This document shows positions 60,656-64,000 of a stretch of 64,000 bases of DNA, piece by piece. Under the pieces are notes generated by a model that saw nothing but the letters and a program-made list of their open reading frames with translations, was not told the origin of the DNA and did not search any database. Numbering within the stretch: the first letter of the stretch is position 1; each line of letters begins with the position of its first letter. The translations under genes and the position numbers were made by a program. Source of the stretch: JAFAGX01 sp963759875 (GTDB taxonomy: Bacteria; Acidobacteriota; Terriglobia; Terriglobales; Acidobacteriaceae); NCBI GenBank assembly GCA_963759875.1, contig CAVXBB010000015.1:1054001-1118000 (forward strand), in the 5' to 3' direction.

Positions 60656-61813
60656 TCAAGCATTTGCAATCGCAACAACAGCGGCTTGGGAACATTTGGG
60701 AACAATGGCCTCAAATAGCCTCTGCTGTGCGGCTTTCTTCACTGGCATAAGCCCTTGCGTGTACGTCTCCAGCGTGACCTTGCTGTCTGCGTGACGCAGG
60801 GACTCTTGTACTGTTTTCACGTCCTCACCGTTCCCTTTCAGGAGGGTAGCAAACGAGTGTCTAAAAACATGCCAGCGAACATGCTTAGTGATTCCGGCCC
60901 GCCTCGCAGCTGGCCGAATGTGTTTCGACATCGCACTCGAAGGCCAAAGGGGTTGGTTCCCTTTCTTCTGAGGAGAGCCGAACACGTAATCACTGTCTTG
61001 ATTGTAAGGGCAGCGTCCGCGCCAGTCTAGCAGTAGAGCGGACAAGCCCGCATCCATCGGAACTGGCTTCTGTGATGCGGCGGTCTTTAATGGACCGATG
61101 TGTTGACAAACAATCGCCCGAGTAAGGAGGATCTCTCCCGCCTGGAAATCAACATCGCTCCACCTTAAAGCCGTCAATTCACTGACGCGCAGTCCCGTGA
61201 CCGCGGCAAGAAAGGTCATAACGTAATACGGCCCTTCCAACTCGGAAAGCAGGGAAGTAAATTCCTCTGCTGTCAGAACGTCTGGTGTGTGCTCGCGTTT
61301 AGCCGACTGCCGAACCAAGCGAATCGGGTTTCTGTCGCTCCACTCGTAACGCATGGCGTGATTGAATAGGGCAGACATTAGATTCCTGATTTTCGCTCGG
61401 CTGCCGTTGGCCAAAGGCAAACCGTGTAACCAATCCTCGACCGCTACGGTGCGCACGTCTGAGAGCAACTTTTCGCCCCAGGCCGGCGCTATCCAGGTAC
61501 GCAAATAAATCCCGTAGGCCGTTCGAGTCGAGAAAGACTTGCCAGTATCTTCCGTCAGTTCCTTTTCTTGGTAATGGGAAATGAGCTCCGCGACCGTTCG
61601 CGGCGCCCTAATCTCCCGGTTGATCTTTACACGGAATGATTCACAAGCTTTCAATGCAGCCGATTTGCTTGCAAACTCTTCCACCGTGCCTATTTGCTCC
61701 TTGCGGTTGGTCTGCCCGTCGCGAAAACGAAACACCCAAACATCAGGTCCAGCTTTCCGCTTCTCGCGATAAAGACAGCCGCGCTGATACCGCCTTCGCG
61801 TGAATTTAACCAT
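60656..61813 (-). CDS. int: Tyrosine-family site-specific integrase
   Basis: 385 aa. An N-terminal arm (FTRRRYQRGCLYREKRKAGPDVWVFRF), a SAM-like core-binding region (TVAELISHYQEKELTED...) and a catalytic domain with Arg in AAVTGLRVSELTALRW, HxxR in HVFRHSF, His in LRHADSKVTLE and Tyr in TYTQ. These are all the catalytic residues needed. It is transcribed toward the adjacent tRNA-Lys 5' end. Upstream on the same strand are an HTH protein and an initiator-like gene, a rep-xis-int order. Start at the ATG with AAGGAG 6 nt upstream; ATG at 61834 is the other option. Confidence 0.93.
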   Translation of the reverse strand: MVKFTRRRYQRGCLYREKRKAGPDVWVFRFRDGQTNRKEQIGTVEEFASKSAALKACESFRVKINREIRAPRTVAELISHYQEKELTEDTGKSFSTRTAYGIYLRTWIAPAWGEKLLSDVRTVAVEDWLHGLPLANGSRAKIRNLMSALFNHAMRYEWSDRNPIRLVRQSAKREHTPDVLTAEEFTSLLSELEGPYYVMTFLAAVTGLRVSELTALRWSDVDFQAGEILLTRAIVCQHIGPLKTAASQKPVPMDAGLSALLLDWRGRCPYNQDSDYVFGSPQKKGNQPLWPSSAMSKHIRPAARRAGITKHVRWHVFRHSFATLLKGNGEDVKTVQESLRHADSKVTLETYTQGLMPVKKAAQQRLFEAIVPKCSQAAVVAIANA

Positions 61814-61830
61814 TCCAATCTCCTTGGGGT

Positions 61831-62073
61831 TCAATGCACGCGGGCAGGTTGGCGGGATGATTGTAAATCACTGGAAGAGGTTGCCGCAGAGCACAACCAG
61901 TCATCGAGCTCAGAGGCTCTATATCGCCAGTATCGGCCAATACGATGCGCGGGAATTTCACCCATGCGGGCGAGTCGCTGCAGAGTTTTGGGATGGATGC
62001 CAAGCAAGCCGGCAGCCTGGTTATCGTTCAGGAGCGGTTCAAAATGCGGCTGGATGTTTGTGTCATTCTGCAT
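61831..62073 (-). CDS. Excisionase-like helix-turn-helix protein
   Basis: 80 aa. LLNDNQAAGLLGIHPKTLQRLARMGEIPAHRIGRYWRYRASELDDWL is a MerR/Xis-type winged helix as in AlpA and excisionases. The start lies 3 nt after the stop of the initiator-like gene and its stop is 17 nt before the integrase start, so the three are probably translated together. Its role may be to direct excision and repress int. Confidence 0.82.
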   Translation of the reverse strand: MQNDTNIQPHFEPLLNDNQAAGLLGIHPKTLQRLARMGEIPAHRIGRYWRYRASELDDWLCSAATSSSDLQSSRQPARVH

Positions 62074-62075
62074 AA

Positions 62076-63179
62076 TTACACCGTCGAAACCGTAACAGTC
62101 TCATTGGGAACCGCTTTAGGAACCCGCGAACTGCGAATCCCTCCGTCTTCCGGCTTCGGTGCCTCACTCATTCGTTGCGCTCCATTAATTTCTTGCATTA
62201 ATTTCTTTCGTTTCTCGACTTCCTCACTCAAGTCTCTGTAAACAATGCGGCTACGCTTTGGTGCCGCGTTTTCTTCCTTGCGCTCCCACTCGGCCGGATC
62301 TTTGCGGTAATCGCTGTTATTAAAGAACTTATCAATACTTGTCAGATATGCTCGCTGTGTAGGTGTCCACTTATCTACTTGAGCACAAAAGGCTTGAAGT
62401 CCTTGCGTGACGCGCTCTGCACCATCTCTTGCTAACGCGCCTACAATTGCGTTTTCGTCTTTCTGTGGAATGTCGATTCTGTCCTGCTGGTGACGATTGC
62501 TAGGGTACATCCTCCAAAGGGTTAGTACGGTAGTATCCGAATCGTCCGGTGGGTCCACTTCCTTTCCCTTTAGCCTCATGGCACGTCGCCAGTCTTCTTG
62601 GGAGGGTGCTTTGCGATTCCTCGGGGAAATGCGAGGCTCATCGTTCGAACTGCTACGTTCGAACAAAGGGTTCTTTATAGAGCTTTCTTTTACAAAGCTT
62701 TCTTTTATAGAGCTACGTCCCGCGGGCGGGACTGGCTTTTCGCTGTTTTGGGACTGGCTCTCTTCCATTTTGGGACTGGCTTCCTCAGTTTTTGGGACTG
62801 GCCCAGTCTCATCGGCGGGACTGGTCCTGTCCCAATGGCGGGACTGGAGACATTCCTGTGTGCCATGCTTTGTCGCCCATTCCGCATGACTAACGACGTG
62901 ATATTCCGTTGGAGTGTTTTGACCGTTCGGTTTACGTGGAGTATGTCCGTTGGCTAGTAGGTTAAGTGGCTCCAGCCAACCGTTGGCAGTCAGGCAGTCG
63001 CGGTAACGATAGATCGTGGTTCGCGATGTGTGGCGAAACAGTCTGGCAACTGACTTACCGTCGAAGAACAGGGTCCTTTTCCCGCCGCTTCTGAGTCGTA
63101 GGCAGACTTCATAAAGTCCAAACTGCTGAGGGCGTAAATGTTAGCTGGCATAACATCTGGACGTGAGCTTCTTAGACAT
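62076..63179 (-). CDS. Replication-initiator-like winged-helix gene with internal in-frame TAA
   Basis: An ATG at 63179 with GAGG 6 nt upstream reads MSKKLTSRCYAS, then TAA at 63143-63141, then HLRPQQFGLYEVCLRLRS and a winged helix KSVARLFRHTSRTTIYRYRDCLTANGWLEPLN; the frame stays open for 354 codons. Residues SSIKESFVKESSIKNP and a charged tail follow. Without readthrough only a shorter product from ATG 62768 (230 aa) could form, lacking the HTH. The place before xis-int, the HTH and iteron-like repeats in the gene suggest a replication initiator like phage O proteins. The family was not recognised; whether the TAA is real needs checking. Confidence 0.6.
62642..62664. repeat. Paired palindromes CGTTCGAAC-5-CGTTCGAAC
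   Basis: Two copies of CGTTCGAAC (62642-62650 and 62656-62664), each containing the palindrome GTTCGAAC, with starts 14 nt apart. They border the AT-rich repeats and could be an accessory binding site. Confidence 0.5.
62671..62713. repeat. Three AT-rich direct repeats (TTTCTTTTATAGAGC type)
   Basis: Copies lie at 62671-62683, 62684-62698 and 62699-62713, 15 nt apart. They encode a [SF]-[IV]-K-[EN] pentapeptide repeat, so selection could be on protein, but as AT-rich 15-mers next to iterons they are a candidate unwinding element. Confidence 0.6.
62728..62847. repeat. Six iteron-like GGGACTGG repeats, 22-23 nt spacing
   Basis: GGGACTGG (plus-strand sense) starts at 62728, 62750, 62772, 62794, 62817 and 62840. 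The spacing of 22, 22, 22, 23, 23 nt equals two helical turns but is not a multiple of three, so each copy lies in a different codon phase of the surrounding gene; the repeat is therefore kept as DNA. It is a likely initiator-binding array (origin). Confidence 0.7.
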
Positions 63180-63190
63180 GGCTGGCCTCG

Positions 63191-63388
63191 CTATCCTGAG
63201 CCAGAATCTGCGCCGGCAGTAAGTTGCTCTTCGTTCAGTGCCTGAAGAAGTTTGGATTGCGTTCGGGTGGTGATGCAGCCACTTTCGCGGAAAAGTTTAC
63301 GGAGAGCAATAATCTTCGTCGCAGTTTCTTTGACTACATCTTTGGCTATGGAGGATGGTGCGGTCTGTGAAGCTTTGCCTTCTGTCAT
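63191..63388 (-). CDS. Small element-borne hypothetical protein
   Basis: 65 aa, MTEGKASQTAPSSIAKDVVKETATKIIALRKLFRESGCITTRTQSKLLQALNEEQLTAGADSGSG. Helical and charged, no named family; it might be a copy-control or regulator protein. The ATG has AAGGAAGGAT immediately upstream, a good site. Its stop is 11 nt before the ATG of the initiator-like gene, so it is the first gene of the rep-xis-int transcript. Confidence 0.65.
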   Translation of the reverse strand: MTEGKASQTAPSSIAKDVVKETATKIIALRKLFRESGCITTRTQSKLLQALNEEQLTAGADSGSG

Positions 63389-64000
63389 ATCCTTCCTTCT
63401 CTGAATCCGCCTCGACTCGGCTGCAATTCGCCATCTAAGGCAGTCATCCGGCGTGATAATTGTGAGGGACTCCGGAGCTGATGTGAATAGAGTACTGCCC
63501 GTAGGAATCTTGCTATCTCATTACACAGCAAGTATTTAGTGGGCGTAAATTTTCTGGCACAAGTTGCAAGTTTTTCCCCGCGGCTTGCCCAAAAACCCCG
63601 CTGAAACGCCCGCGCCAAGTAGTTGATTTGACGAACTCTAAAGAACAGATTCTGGCTTGCCAACAAACACCTGTTTGTGGGCAGGTTTTTGCAAATCTGC
63701 CGGGGAGATTGATACAGGGCATGGCACATCGGGGATTTGGTTTTCCCACGCGGTTGACGAAGCTGACGCGATTATTCAAATCTTGCTTAAACCTATCCCA
63801 GTCCGCCCGTTGTTCTGTCGGTAAAGTGTGTTCCTGTTCTTCCCAGTTATCGGCCCAGGCTTTGCCCTGCTGATAGGCGGCGCTGCTCTCAAGCGCCTGG
63901 CGTTCCGCCGCTGCCGACTCGGGTAACTGTTTAGCACCTCAGTACAAGAAAATCGCGTCGAAGTCGTCCTTAGTGAGTTCGAGGCAGTGACTACCACCAC
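63389..64000. other. Right end of window, coding content uncertain
   Basis: Several minus-strand frames overlap (63385-63729, 63513-63779, 63776-64000). The frame with most protein-like content reads CLELTKDDFDAIFLY then stop, and after it QALESSAAYQQGKAWADNWEEQEHTLPTEQRADWDRFKQDLNN, with no good start. This could be the end of one element gene and a broken next one. I cannot assign functions. Confidence 0.35.

Noticed and set aside
62728..62847. CRISPR array
   Set aside because: Repeat units are 8 nt with 14-15 nt between them, far too short, and no cas genes are near. Iteron-like repeats fit better.

Overview
The window is most likely chromosomal DNA of an acidobacterium (Acidobacteriota, Terriglobia/Koribacter-like). 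Supporting signs are a bacillithiol gene (bshA), a Bacillus-type three-gene sdhCAB operon, several secreted proteins of types I associate with Acidobacteria, many PilZ proteins, and intergenic space filled with short degenerate repeats and REP-like palindromes. The taxonomic call is inference from gene content and style; no rRNA is present. There is no CRISPR array and no complete insertion sequence.

Layout. 0-12.6 kb: 3' end of a LytS-type histidine kinase, bshA, PilZ protein, HpnK-like deacetylase, leuS, asnA, the tldD/tldE pair, PilZ, a LuxR-type regulator with a degenerate receiver, bacterioferritin. 12.6-20.5 kb: PQQ-type sugar dehydrogenase lipoprotein, small membrane proteins, a candidate small RNA with its own promoter and terminator, pfkA, an Ig-like lipoprotein, a cupin protein, pdxS. 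20.5-21.9 kb: pdxS and pdxT are separated by a cassette holding an intact ParD antitoxin, a broken ParE toxin and a fragment of the pdxT 5' end, bounded by 41-bp inverted repeats. 22-24.6 kb: autoregulated ArsR repressor followed by SRPBCC/AHSA1 proteins. 25-34.6 kb: glnE (frameshifted), icd (frameshifted), mdh and two cyclophilins. 34.7-44 kb: M19 dipeptidase, STAS protein, HGSNAT-like acyltransferase, DUF5715-like protein and sdhCAB. 44-54.3 kb: a cytosolic sugar-binding-like protein, PilZ, secreted proteins, a pirin/YceI/MarR group, a truncated enolase-superfamily gene, a hybrid histidine kinase, methylmalonyl-CoA decarboxylase and TetR. 54.8-59.3 kb: an ATP-grasp-like protein divergent from a large radical SAM protein resembling the Tes/MJ0619 (membrane-spanning lipid) family, then a HAD phosphatase. 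60.5-64 kb: tRNA-Lys(UUU), then the left end of an integrated element on the minus strand: small ORF, replication-initiator-like gene, excisionase-like HTH and tyrosine integrase.

Central metabolism is well represented: pfkA, icd, mdh and sdhCAB give glycolysis/TCA steps, glnE and asnA deal with nitrogen, and pdxS/pdxT make pyridoxal phosphate. Three loci (pdxT 5' end, glnE 3' end, mdh 3' end) show a short second copy of the gene terminus across an intergenic repeat, an unusual shared pattern. The most interesting part is the element at the right end: a rep-xis-int order like that of replicating integrative elements, with six GGGACTGG repeats at 22-23 nt spacing beside AT-rich 15-mers inside the initiator-like gene, which looks like an iteron origin embedded in coding sequence. 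That gene carries an in-frame TAA after its 12th codon.
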